Shown: positions 18,078-26,078 of the stretch, one piece after another
How positions within the stretch are numbered: the first letter of the stretch is position 1
Layout of the letters: each line of letters starts with the position of its first letter
Origin: Polaromonas sp.
GTDB lineage: Bacteria > Pseudomonadota > Gammaproteobacteria > Burkholderiales > Burkholderiaceae_C
Assembly: GCF_030689685.1 (NCBI RefSeq)
Contig: NZ_JAUYEY010000055.1
Span: 1-64,000 of the forward strand
Length of the DNA stretch: 64,000 nt
Direction: 5' to 3'
The notes under the pieces: model-generated
Databases searched by the model: none
Told to the model about the DNA's origin: nothing
Seen by the model: only the letters and a program-made list of their open reading frames with translations
Made by a program: the position numbers and the translations under genes

Positions 18078-18188
18078 TGATTTTGTCTCCGTGGTTGCCC
18101 GGGTGGGCGTGGGCCGTTATGTGCTGGAATTACGTTCTATCACGCTGCCCCAGAACAAGCTAAAGCAATGCAAGCAGGACACTAGAAC

Positions 18189-19541
18189 TCATTTGCATTC
18201 AACGAGTGACCGCCGACGCTGTAGATACTTTACCTGCGGCGCCTCTTTTTCTGGCATGCTCAATTTCCGACCGTCGTACGGCTCAAGTTGACTCCGAAGT
18301 GCATGGTCATCTCCAACTTTGTCCAAGTTGATGCGAATGGTGAAATCGTCTTCAATTAATAGTTGTCCTTTCTCGAATGCGCGATCTACGAGCAAGGAAA
18401 GGCAGATGCCGTTTGACGGGTCGAGTCGGATGGTTTGATCTTCGCTCCACGGAACGATGTGCGATGCGACGAGAAAATCTTTAGTCCCGATCCCCGTAAT
18501 CGCACAGCGATATGCATAGTTATTCTTGACTGCAACAGCGAACACCTTCTGCGCGCTGCCTCTGGTCTTTACCGTTGCAGTCGAATCGGCGATCTCGTAG
18601 TTTTTTTGCTCGATTTTTTGTCGAAAGACCTCGACCTCTTCGGGGTCGGATTCCAGTGCCTCCGCAGACGCGTCGCTTTGCGAGACTTCAGGGAAACGCG
18701 CCTGCAGCGCATGCAAGAAGTCATCGATAGACGCGGCGATAGCCGTGGCAAGAGGCTCGGGCTTGACCCACGCGTCATGATTCAGAGCGGGATCAAAAAA
18801 CAGCCCGTGACCTGGGGCTCTAAGGTAGCTAGCTAAGGCTCGACCGGCATCAATTCCAAGTGCGTCGATTACTGCTTTTCGATTTTCCGAATTAACGAGC
18901 TGCGATATTGCATAGTCAATCTCTGCGGTCGGAGCTGTCCCGGCGCTATGAAGAAGCGCCCATGCGAGCGCAGATTGCCGAGAAGTCTTCTCAGCAAGAG
19001 CTTGGATTTCCTGCGGGACGAGCTTTAAGTCGGCCCACTCATAGTCTTCGCTTGGGTCCTTGAGGTAAGCCCGTAGGTGCAATGTCCTCGCTTCGTCACG
19101 GAGCTTGATTGCTATCAGGTATGGTTGTCCGGCACCGCAGGCCGCAAGTAGCGCGAGCTCGTTCTCGGCATCGGCAAAATTAAGATGAGACGGATTTCCC
19201 GGGATTGTCTCGGCCGTAGCTTCGCTGGGCGTGAGCGACATCCTCCATGCCTTCGGCGCACCGAGGCTGGTTTCCCATTTCAGGTGAGGACGGTCTGCGG
19301 AGTTAAAGACTAGCGCCCCAGGTGTCGTCCCCGTTGGCCACTGGTAGGTCAGCGGCACCGACCCGGCATCACTAATACTCACGGGGAAAAGGTGTCTGAC
19401 GGCGTCGAGAAATTCAGCCTTCTTGGAGAGTTGAAGGTAGTCCTTCGTGTATTTGGTTCCGTCCAAACGCCCATAAGTTGCGCGGTGCGCCGACGGGCCA
19501 TAGTAGATCACCAACACCCATTCAACCGGCTGAGCAACCAT
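18189..19541 (-). CDS. HNH endonuclease, probable restriction enzyme of the adjacent methyltransferases
   Basis: 450 residues. The last ~110 contain an HNH_2-type nuclease domain: YRCAITGIGTKDFLVASHIVPW, then LDPSNGICLSLLVDRAFEKGQL. The His of SHIVPW is the likely general base and the N/H positions lie in the helix. The first ~330 residues are not recognised and would be the DNA-recognition part. The ATG shares one base with the TGA of the Dam-like methylase gene upstream, so the two are translationally coupled. The gene is visibly richer in A+T and in codons such as AAT, TTA and GAA than its neighbours, indicating horizontal gain. The Type II restriction call is inferred from context. Confidence 0.72.
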   Translation of the reverse strand: MVAQPVEWVLVIYYGPSAHRATYGRLDGTKYTKDYLQLSKKAEFLDAVRHLFPVSISDAGSVPLTYQWPTGTTPGALVFNSADRPHLKWETSLGAPKAWRMSLTPSEATAETIPGNPSHLNFADAENELALLAACGAGQPYLIAIKLRDEARTLHLRAYLKDPSEDYEWADLKLVPQEIQALAEKTSRQSALAWALLHSAGTAPTAEIDYAISQLVNSENRKAVIDALGIDAGRALASYLRAPGHGLFFDPALNHDAWVKPEPLATAIAASIDDFLHALQARFPEVSQSDASAEALESDPEEVEVFRQKIEQKNYEIADSTATVKTRGSAQKVFAVAVKNNYAYRCAITGIGTKDFLVASHIVPWSEDQTIRLDPSNGICLSLLVDRAFEKGQLLIEDDFTIRINLDKVGDDHALRSQLEPYDGRKLSMPEKEAPQVKYLQRRRSLVECK

Positions 19542-20446
19542 CAGATCCTCCCAATGATGATCGCTTCGGGCGACAAGTGGGGCTCGACTTCTCGTCGACT
19601 TTGTGCCGCTAGCGCGCGATGAGCGGTAAATCGGATGATTTCAGCGTTTGGGAATAAATCACGAACTGATGCAGTGTCGCGGTTGGACATTACCCATCGT
19701 ACGCCTCGCCGAGACAAATCAGAACAGATTTGGGCAAGCTCAGTGAGGTCGGACATCTCAAAGGTTTTTGCCGTGTACTTGTTAAACTTCGCAGTGGCCT
19801 CCTTTTCAACGCCCGGCTGTGTGAATACAGGCAAGTACGGGGGGTCGAGATAGACGAAATCTCCGCGTTTGGCACCGCCAAGAATCTCCCGGAAGTCGGC
19901 GGCATAGATGTCCGTCCGAGCCAGAACCTTCGCAATGTTCTTCATCATGGCCTCTTCCATAACCTTAAAACTGCGATCTCCCCAAGGCGCATTCATGCCT
20001 CCGGTTCGCGAGTTTTCTCGCCACAGGTGGTTCCACGAAACTGCGTTCAGGTAAAGGAAGCGTGCTGCCTTTTCGACGAGCCCAAGGGGTGTAGCCGACC
20101 TAACTTCGTAGTAGAACTCTTTGGAGTCGTTCGCCAAGTATCCATTAAGCAGTGGACGCAATTCCGTTTGATGGTCTCTCATCGCCACCCAAGCCGCAAC
20201 GAGATGCTCATTGAGGTCCGCAAGCCGCGAGCGGCCGGATACGCGTGATGTACAAGCGAGGAATACTGCGCCACCACCAAGAAAGGGCTCGTAGTAGTTC
20301 TTTATGCTTGCGGGTACATGGGGAAGAATGCGCGGAAGAAGACGCGACTTCCCTCCTACCCACCGAATGAAGGGTTTAATTGGCTTCGCATCGGCTTTCT
20401 CAACGAGCGCGGCACTGTATGGCCTGTCCAAAGCGGGATGCGTCAT
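19541..20446 (-). CDS. Dam-family (D12 class) DNA adenine N6-methyltransferase
   Basis: 301 residues from [15 protein letters not shown]. The SAM-binding motif [34 protein letters not shown] and catalytic DPPYLPVF are in the alpha-group order of Dam/DpnM enzymes. Start set at 20446, close behind the divergent promoter; the frame extension to 20635 would run through that promoter into the opposing gene. Coupled to the HNH gene. Together with the unrelated methylase on the other strand it probably protects the two strands of an asymmetric target. Confidence 0.88.
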   Translation of the reverse strand: MTHPALDRPYSAALVEKADAKPIKPFIRWVGGKSRLLPRILPHVPASIKNYYEPFLGGGAVFLACTSRVSGRSRLADLNEHLVAAWVAMRDHQTELRPLLNGYLANDSKEFYYEVRSATPLGLVEKAARFLYLNAVSWNHLWRENSRTGGMNAPWGDRSFKVMEEAMMKNIAKVLARTDIYAADFREILGGAKRGDFVYLDPPYLPVFTQPGVEKEATAKFNKYTAKTFEMSDLTELAQICSDLSRRGVRWVMSNRDTASVRDLFPNAEIIRFTAHRALAAQSRREVEPHLSPEAIIIGRI

Positions 20447-20465
20447 GTTTTTTCTACTTCGTCGT

Positions 20466-20515
20466 TGCAAGTACGTTGCGAGCGGCAGTATACTGTAAAA
20501 ATAACCAGTGTCGAG
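20466..20515. promoter_or_regulatory. Symmetric bidirectional promoter of the restriction-modification island
   Basis: The 10-bp palindrome CAGTATACTG (20487-20496) contains TATACT on both strands. Plus direction: -35 TTGCAA (20466-20471), 18-bp spacer, -10 20490-20495. Minus direction: -35 TCGACA (complement of 20510-20515), 16-bp spacer, -10 complement of 20488-20493. The two -10 elements overlap, so only one polymerase can be accommodated at a time. Confidence 0.6.
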
Positions 20516-20550
20516 GCTGGGCCCCGCTCCTCCAGTTTCGAGAGATTTAT

Positions 20551-21891
20551 ATGTCAGATATTCAATTGATATGGCCAAATAAGGATCTGCCGCTTCGGGC
20601 TGCGGGGGTGGCCAGCTTTGAGTGGGTGCAACCAATGGACCGGCGCATGTCTATACCGCTGGAGTTTGAGAATCTGACGGCGAGTCTGTTAGATGTCCCT
20701 GCGAATGTGCTGGCTATCGGCGATGGGCTAGATGTTTTAGAAGCGCTGACATTACAGACGAACGTTTTGGAAGATGGAATTCGGCTCGTTTACATCGACC
20801 CGCCTTTTAATACCCAAGTGAACTTTCGTCAGTACAACGACACTATGCAGCGGCCAATGTGGCTAAGCATGATGCGCGACCGGCTTGCTGCCTTGCGCCC
20901 ACTTCTCGCAGAGGATGCGAGCGTTTGGGTGCATCTTGACGATTCGGAAGTGCATCGAGCTCGAGCAGTGATGGATGAAGTTTTTGGGGATAACGCATTC
21001 GTTGCTTCAGTGGTATGGCAGAAGAAGACTACACGGGACTCCCGCGCCGCGTTTTCTTCAAACCACGACACAATCTTGGTGTACGCGCCGAGCGGACCTA
21101 AAAGGTGGAAGACATCTCGAAATCTTTTAGTCAAAGACGAGACGCTTTTGCGTAATCGAGACGATGATCCCCGTGGACCTTGGTCGGATGCACCCTTTAC
21201 AGCGCCCGGTTTTCGCAAAGCACAGCAGTACGACATCGTTACGCCGACGGGACAGGTTTTGCGGCCCCCACGCGGCCGTTCGTGGTACGCCACTGAACAA
21301 ACCTATCTCGACTTGCTTGCGGATGGCCGGATTTGGTTCCCTAAAGGTGGCGATGGCTCGCCGCGGTTGAAGCTGTTCGCGCATCAGCTCAGGGGTCTTG
21401 TGCCGTTCACCGTGTGGGGTGCGCCCGACACTGGAACAAACGACGACGCGAAGCGCCACCTGATGGCTATGTTTCCGGACGTTGAGGTGTTCGATACGCC
21501 GAAACCTGAGTCGCTTCTCGAGCGAATTATTCACATCGCGACAAACGAAGGCGAACTGGTAGTCGACATATTTGGCGGTAGCGGAACTACTGCCGCTGTA
21601 GCGCACAAAATGGGCCGACGATGGGTCATTGCCGAACGCAATGCGCAGACTGTTCTGGACTTTTTGCTTCCAAGACTCCAGCGAGTGATCGATGGGACAG
21701 ACTCGGGAGGAATTACTGAATCTACCTCTTGGGCCGGGGGTGGTAACTTTGGGATCGTTCATGTGTCGCCACGGTTTGGGAAGCTAGACAGCAAGAATGG
21801 AATCGACCTAATTAAGCGGCATTTAGCAGCGCAGGCGGCTTTACGCCGCCTACCTTTGATCCGCGCTCGGACATGTTTCACTGCTGCTTGA
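20551..21891 (+). CDS. Site-specific DNA methyltransferase, beta group (N4-C or N6-A)
   Basis: 446 residues from [15 protein letters not shown]. The catalytic motif [16 protein letters not shown] near residue 90 precedes the SAM-binding motif [21 protein letters not shown] near residue 345, the beta-group order shared with Type III Mod-like enzymes. It includes the usual [28 protein letters not shown] helix. The variable region between the motifs is the likely target-recognition part. No helicase or Res subunit is adjacent, so a Type III system is unlikely. A+T-rich like its two partners. DPPF is compatible with adenine methylation, but DPPF alone does not settle the base. Confidence 0.85.
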   Translation: MSDIQLIWPNKDLPLRAAGVASFEWVQPMDRRMSIPLEFENLTASLLDVPANVLAIGDGLDVLEALTLQTNVLEDGIRLVYIDPPFNTQVNFRQYNDTMQRPMWLSMMRDRLAALRPLLAEDASVWVHLDDSEVHRARAVMDEVFGDNAFVASVVWQKKTTRDSRAAFSSNHDTILVYAPSGPKRWKTSRNLLVKDETLLRNRDDDPRGPWSDAPFTAPGFRKAQQYDIVTPTGQVLRPPRGRSWYATEQTYLDLLADGRIWFPKGGDGSPRLKLFAHQLRGLVPFTVWGAPDTGTNDDAKRHLMAMFPDVEVFDTPKPESLLERIIHIATNEGELVVDIFGGSGTTAAVAHKMGRRWVIAERNAQTVLDFLLPRLQRVIDGTDSGGITESTSWAGGGNFGIVHVSPRFGKLDSKNGIDLIKRHLAAQAALRRLPLIRARTCFTAA

Positions 21892-22003
21892 GCGGATGCT
21901 GTGTAGGACGGTAGTCAATACCGCGAAACATATTTTTATCGTTGGAGTTCTTGTACATCGCGTGCTTGGATGTGAGGTTCGACTCTTCCAATGTAGTTAA
22001 ACG

Positions 22004-22018
22004 TGCAGGTAACCTGCA
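22004..22018. promoter_or_regulatory. Inverted repeat at the island boundary
   Basis: TGCAGGT-A-ACCTGCA, 7-bp arms. It lies 60 nt upstream of the LETM1-like gene where base composition returns to G+C-rich. Could be an operator or a boundary scar; no direct repeat was found to make it an att site. The rest of 21892-22077 has nothing recognisable. Confidence 0.35.
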
Positions 22019-22077
22019 AGTCATTCACAAGCCCTTCTCCCACAAGCCCCGTCACAACGCGGTCCGATAATTGCGTC

Positions 22078-22632
22078 ATGATCCAGATGCCGCCCGCCAC
22101 CACTGTTCCCGACATCGTCCTTCCGGATGAGCCCGGCACGACGGTGACGGTGGTGGAGACGCAGCAGGCTTTCGACCCCAACAGCACCGCGCACTTTCAG
22201 GCCAAGATGAGCCGGGCGCCGGTCTGGTTCGTCTCCATTGTGGCCAGCAACCACCGCGAGACGCACCGCTTTCGCGAAGAGCTGGCGCACATCAAGGGGG
22301 CGTGGCCGCTGCTGATGAAGCAGCGCAAGGGCGGCACCTGGACGCCGGAGGACAAGGTCCAGCTCAAGGCGATGGTGCGTTCGGCCTCCTCGGTCAGCCC
22401 TTACCTGTTTATCTGGGCGATTCCGGGGTCCATGGTTTTGCTGCCTTTCCTGGCCTGGTTTCTGGACAGGCAGCGCAAAAAGCGTGCGGTCGAGCGCCGG
22501 CGGCTCAAGGAAGAATGGTCCGGGCGGGCTGGTTTATGCATCAAATCGGCCCCAAGCCCCCGTCCAGCGGGAGCTACCCGCTATCAAAATCAGAGTGATA
22601 AGCCGGACTTTTCTTTCAAAACCACCGCCTGA
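22078..22632 (+). CDS. LETM1-like small membrane protein with repeat-derived C-terminus
   Basis: 184 residues from MIQMPPATTVPDIVLP. Residues ~85-140 (WTPEDKVQLKAMVRSASSVSPYLFIWAIPGSMVLLPFLAW) resemble the LETM1 core: charged helix, then a Pro-interrupted membrane helix with PGS and LLPFL. LETM1 domain proteins act in cation/proton exchange in mitochondria; the bacterial short forms are uncharacterised. The final ~35 residues (from about GLCIKSAPSPRPAG) are encoded by a dispersed intergenic repeat read in frame, so the original stop codon has been lost. Confidence 0.6.
   Translation: MIQMPPATTVPDIVLPDEPGTTVTVVETQQAFDPNSTAHFQAKMSRAPVWFVSIVASNHRETHRFREELAHIKGAWPLLMKQRKGGTWTPEDKVQLKAMVRSASSVSPYLFIWAIPGSMVLLPFLAWFLDRQRKKRAVERRRLKEEWSGRAGLCIKSAPSPRPAGATRYQNQSDKPDFSFKTTA
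22532..22596 (+). repeat. Dispersed polar repeat, copy 5
   Basis: TTTATGCATCAAATCGGCCC, AAGCCCCCGTCCAGCGG, CCGCTATCAAAATCAGAG. It is inside the 3' end of the LETM1-like gene. Confidence 0.8.
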
Positions 22633-22711
22633 AGGTTTCAGCGATCACCCCTTGACCCTGCCCCACCGCTCCGGTTTAAAGTCAAGCCTTGTCGTCTTCT
22701 GAAAGCATCCC

Positions 22712-23473
22712 ATGAACATCGCCTCCCTCAAAGAAGTCGTCAGCGCCCAAGAATGGCAACTGCGTGTGGACCTGGCTGCGGCTTACCGGCTGGTGGCGCT
22801 GTATGGCTGGAGTGACCTGGTGTTCACGCACATCAGTGCGCGGGTGCCGGGGCCTGAGCATCACTTTCTGATCAATCCCTATGGCCTGATGTTTGACGAG
22901 ATCACGGCTTCATCGCTGGTCAAGATTGACGCGCAGTGCAACAAGGTGATTGATTCGCCCTGGCCGGTCAACCCGGCCGGCTTTGTGATCCACAGCGCGG
23001 TGCATGAAGCGCGGCATGACACGGTGTGTGTGATGCACACGCACACGCGGGCGGGTGTGGCGGTCAGTGCGCAGAAGGGCGGCATCCTGCCGATCTCGCA
23101 GCAGTCGGCCTTTGTCCTGGCTTCGCTGGGTTACCACGACTACGAAGGCGTGGCCTTCCGCGACGACGAGAAGCCGCGCCTGCAAAAAGACCTGGGCATG
23201 GCCACGCACCTGATGCTGCGCAACCATGGCCTGCTGGTGGTGGGCAAGACGATTGCCGACGCCTTTGCCAGCATGTACCGGTTTGAAAGCACCTGCCAGA
23301 TCCAGCTCAGCGCGCAAGCGGGCGGCGGTGAGCTGATTCATTTCGGCCCGGAGATCTACACCGCCAACGACAGCTCGGCCGCCTATGTGCGCGCCGGCGG
23401 CATTGGCGGCGCTTTCATCTGGCCGGCGCTGCTGCGCAAGCTGGACCGGATCGACGCCAGCTACAAGGACTGA
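22712..23473 (+). CDS. Class II aldolase/adducin family protein
   Basis: 253 residues. The zinc-aldolase fold of FucA/AraD is visible in LYGWSDLVFTHISARVP, the His pair in VMHTHTRAGVAVSA and the third His in HLMLRNHGLLVVG. Members cleave sugar phosphates or are decarboxylase/adducin-like with unknown substrates. The substrate is not predictable here. It precedes an FAD oxidoreductase gene by ~115 nt containing a repeat; the two may be functionally linked but probably are separate units. Confidence 0.88.
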   Translation: MNIASLKEVVSAQEWQLRVDLAAAYRLVALYGWSDLVFTHISARVPGPEHHFLINPYGLMFDEITASSLVKIDAQCNKVIDSPWPVNPAGFVIHSAVHEARHDTVCVMHTHTRAGVAVSAQKGGILPISQQSAFVLASLGYHDYEGVAFRDDEKPRLQKDLGMATHLMLRNHGLLVVGKTIADAFASMYRFESTCQIQLSAQAGGGELIHFGPEIYTANDSSAAYVRAGGIGGAFIWPALLRKLDRIDASYKD

Positions 23474-23489
23474 GCCGCAGTCTGGTGCG

Positions 23490-23555
23490 TTTGTGCATCA
23501 AATCGGCCTCCAGCCCATATCCAGCAAGCGTCAACAGCTATCAAAACAAGAGCGT
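23490..23555 (+). repeat. Dispersed polar repeat, copy 6
   Basis: TTTGTGCATCAAATCGGCCT, CCAGCCCATATCCAGCAAGCG, CAACAGCTATCAAAACAAGAGCG. Between the aldolase and FAD oxidoreductase genes. Confidence 0.88.
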
Positions 23556-23581
23556 TTGAGTCCACCATAAACCAACAATGA

Positions 23582-24727
<1,146 letters not shown>

Positions 24728-24746
24728 AGCGCGTTTTCGTGCGGTC

Positions 24747-24810
24747 TATGCATCAAATCAACCGCTGGCCCTTATACAACAGGCGTAAGCAGCTATTAAA
24801 ACAGGAGCGC
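24747..24810 (+). repeat. Dispersed polar repeat, copy 7
   Basis: TATGCATCAAATCAACCGCT, GGCCCTTATACAACAGGCG, TAAGCAGCTATTAAAACAGG. Between convergent FAD oxidoreductase (+) and Hsp20 (-) genes. Confidence 0.88.
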
Positions 24811-24898
24811 TTGAGGCACTTGAAGCATCGGGAACGGACCCGGCAGGCCACCGCCTGGGTGGCTGTGGCGTGCCGGGCGCGGCGGCAGCCCCGTTCGC

Positions 24899-25384
24899 TC
24901 AGCCCCCGCTGATTTTGATGCGGCGCGGCTGCGCGTGGGCGGCCTTGGGAATGCGCAGTGTCAGCACGCCCTGCGTCAGTTCGGCGCTGACATTCTCGGT
25001 GTCGAGCTCCTTGCTGAGCGTGAACACACGGCGAAACCGCGCCAGACCCACTTCGGTATGGCTGGACTGCAAGCCTTCGGGCACGCTCAACGCCGCTTCA
25101 GCCTCAATGGTCAGGGTGTCGGCCTCAACCTGCAGCTTGAGGTTGTCTTTGGGCACGCCCGGCAGGTCGGCATACAGCGTGATGCCGTTGCTGTCTTCGA
25201 CCACATCGACCGGTGGTGTCAGCGTGGTCTGGGCGTAGCGCTGCGCCTGCTGCTTTGGCTGGCGCGCCGTGTCGGCCCATGGACGGCCGGTCTCCGGTGC
25301 CGGCTCCTTGCCCTGGGAAACGCTGCCGCTGGCATTGCCAGCCTGGCGGGAGGCGGTAGCGGTGGTGCTGGTGTGGGTATTCAT
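24899..25384 (-). CDS. Small heat-shock protein, Hsp20/alpha-crystallin family
   Basis: 161 residues from MNTHTSTTATASRQ. A flexible Ser/Thr/Gln N-terminal arm (~65 residues) is followed by an alpha-crystallin domain: PPVDVVEDSNGITLYADLPGVPKDNLKLQVE to ARFRRVFTLSKELD and the GVLTLRIPK end. ATP-independent holdase chaperone. It is the second gene of a two-gene heat-shock operon, 13 nt behind the first. Divergent enough from the first copy to suggest hetero-oligomers or distinct clients, as in class A/B pairs of proteobacteria. Confidence 0.92.
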   Translation of the reverse strand: MNTHTSTTATASRQAGNASGSVSQGKEPAPETGRPWADTARQPKQQAQRYAQTTLTPPVDVVEDSNGITLYADLPGVPKDNLKLQVEADTLTIEAEAALSVPEGLQSSHTEVGLARFRRVFTLSKELDTENVSAELTQGVLTLRIPKAAHAQPRRIKISGG

Positions 25385-25397
25385 GGCCTTCCTCCAT

Positions 25398-25835
25398 TCA
25401 GTGAACGGTGATGCGGCGTGGCTGGGCAGCCGCGCGCCGCTGGATGGTGATGTGCACAAGCCCGTCCTTCACGCGGGCCTGTACGGCGTCGGGGTCGGCG
25501 TCCTCAGGCAGGTTGATCACCCGCCGGAAGGAGCCGGCAAAACGCTCGTTGATGTGCAGCGTGGACTGCTGGCCCGCCTCGGGCAGGCTGGACTTGCGCT
25601 CGCCGGCGATGGTGAGCATGCCGCGCTCCAGGTCGACCTCCAGCGAGTTGGGGTCGATACCTGGCGCGAAGGCGTAGACCTCGACAGTTTGTGGCGTACC
25701 GCCGACATTCAGGGCGGGAAAGCCACCGCGGCCAAAACCGCGGATATTGGGAGACAGATCAAGCGCCTGCTGAACCTCGCGTTGCAGGCGATCCATCTCA
25801 GCAAACACTTCGTGCGGAAACAGGGATCGAAACAT
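25398..25835 (-). CDS. Small heat-shock protein, Hsp20/alpha-crystallin family
   Basis: 145 residues from MFRSLFPHEVFAEMDRLQ. Crystallin domain PQTVEVYAFAPGIDPNSLEVDLERGMLTIAGER to GSFRRVINLPEDADPD and GLVHITIQRR. Start at 25835 because GGAGGAAA ends 7 nt before it; the upstream in-frame ATG (25850) overlaps that RBS. First gene of the operon; see the sigma32-like promoter and leader hairpin upstream. Confidence 0.93.
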   Translation of the reverse strand: MFRSLFPHEVFAEMDRLQREVQQALDLSPNIRGFGRGGFPALNVGGTPQTVEVYAFAPGIDPNSLEVDLERGMLTIAGERKSSLPEAGQQSTLHINERFAGSFRRVINLPEDADPDAVQARVKDGLVHITIQRRAAAQPRRITVH

Positions 25836-25867
25836 GGCGATTTCCTCCATTCAGGTTGAACACGGAG

Positions 25868-25889
25868 CGCCGGAAATGCGTTTCCGGCG
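25868..25889 (-). promoter_or_regulatory. Hairpin in the Hsp20 leader, possible RNA thermometer
   Basis: CGCCGGAAA, 4-nt loop, TTTCCGGCG: a perfect 9-bp stem located 33-54 nt before the ATG. In the mRNA its right arm contains AUUUCC, which can alternatively pair with GGAAAU of the ribosome-binding site. No U-tract follows, so it is not a terminator. Confidence 0.4.
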
Positions 25890-25900
25890 TTCCGGATCAG

Positions 25901-25929
25901 GATGTAGGAATCGTCAAAAAAATTTCAAG
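25901..25929 (-). promoter_or_regulatory. Sigma32-like heat-shock promoter
   Basis: On the minus strand CTTGAAA (25923-25929), a 14-nt gap, then CCTACAT. The -35 matches the sigma32 consensus exactly; the -10 matches CCCCAT only partly. It lies ~75-95 nt upstream of the first hsp20 start. Confidence 0.6.
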
Positions 25930-26014
25930 AGGGCCGGGGCCCCGGTTTGCGGCCCTGGGCGGGTCGGTCAGGCGCCGGCCAGGTAAGCCCAAGTGGCGGC
26001 CAACACGGTTTGAG

Positions 26015-26073
26015 GGTCAAATCGGCCTCTGGCCCCTGACGGGCAAGCGCAAGCGGCTATCAGAATAAGAGCA
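26015..26073 (+). repeat. Dispersed polar repeat, copy 8
   Basis: GGTCAAATCGGCCTCTGGCC, CCTGACGGGCAAGCG, CAAGCGGCTATCAGAATAAGAG. Between the hsp20 promoter and the end of the kinase gene. Confidence 0.85.
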
Positions 26074-26078
26074 TTGAA

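Noticed and set aside
18189-22020. Restriction-modification block as a prophage or integrative element
   Set aside because: No integrase, transposase, tRNA or flanking direct repeat was found; only base composition and the small dyad at 22004 mark its edges.
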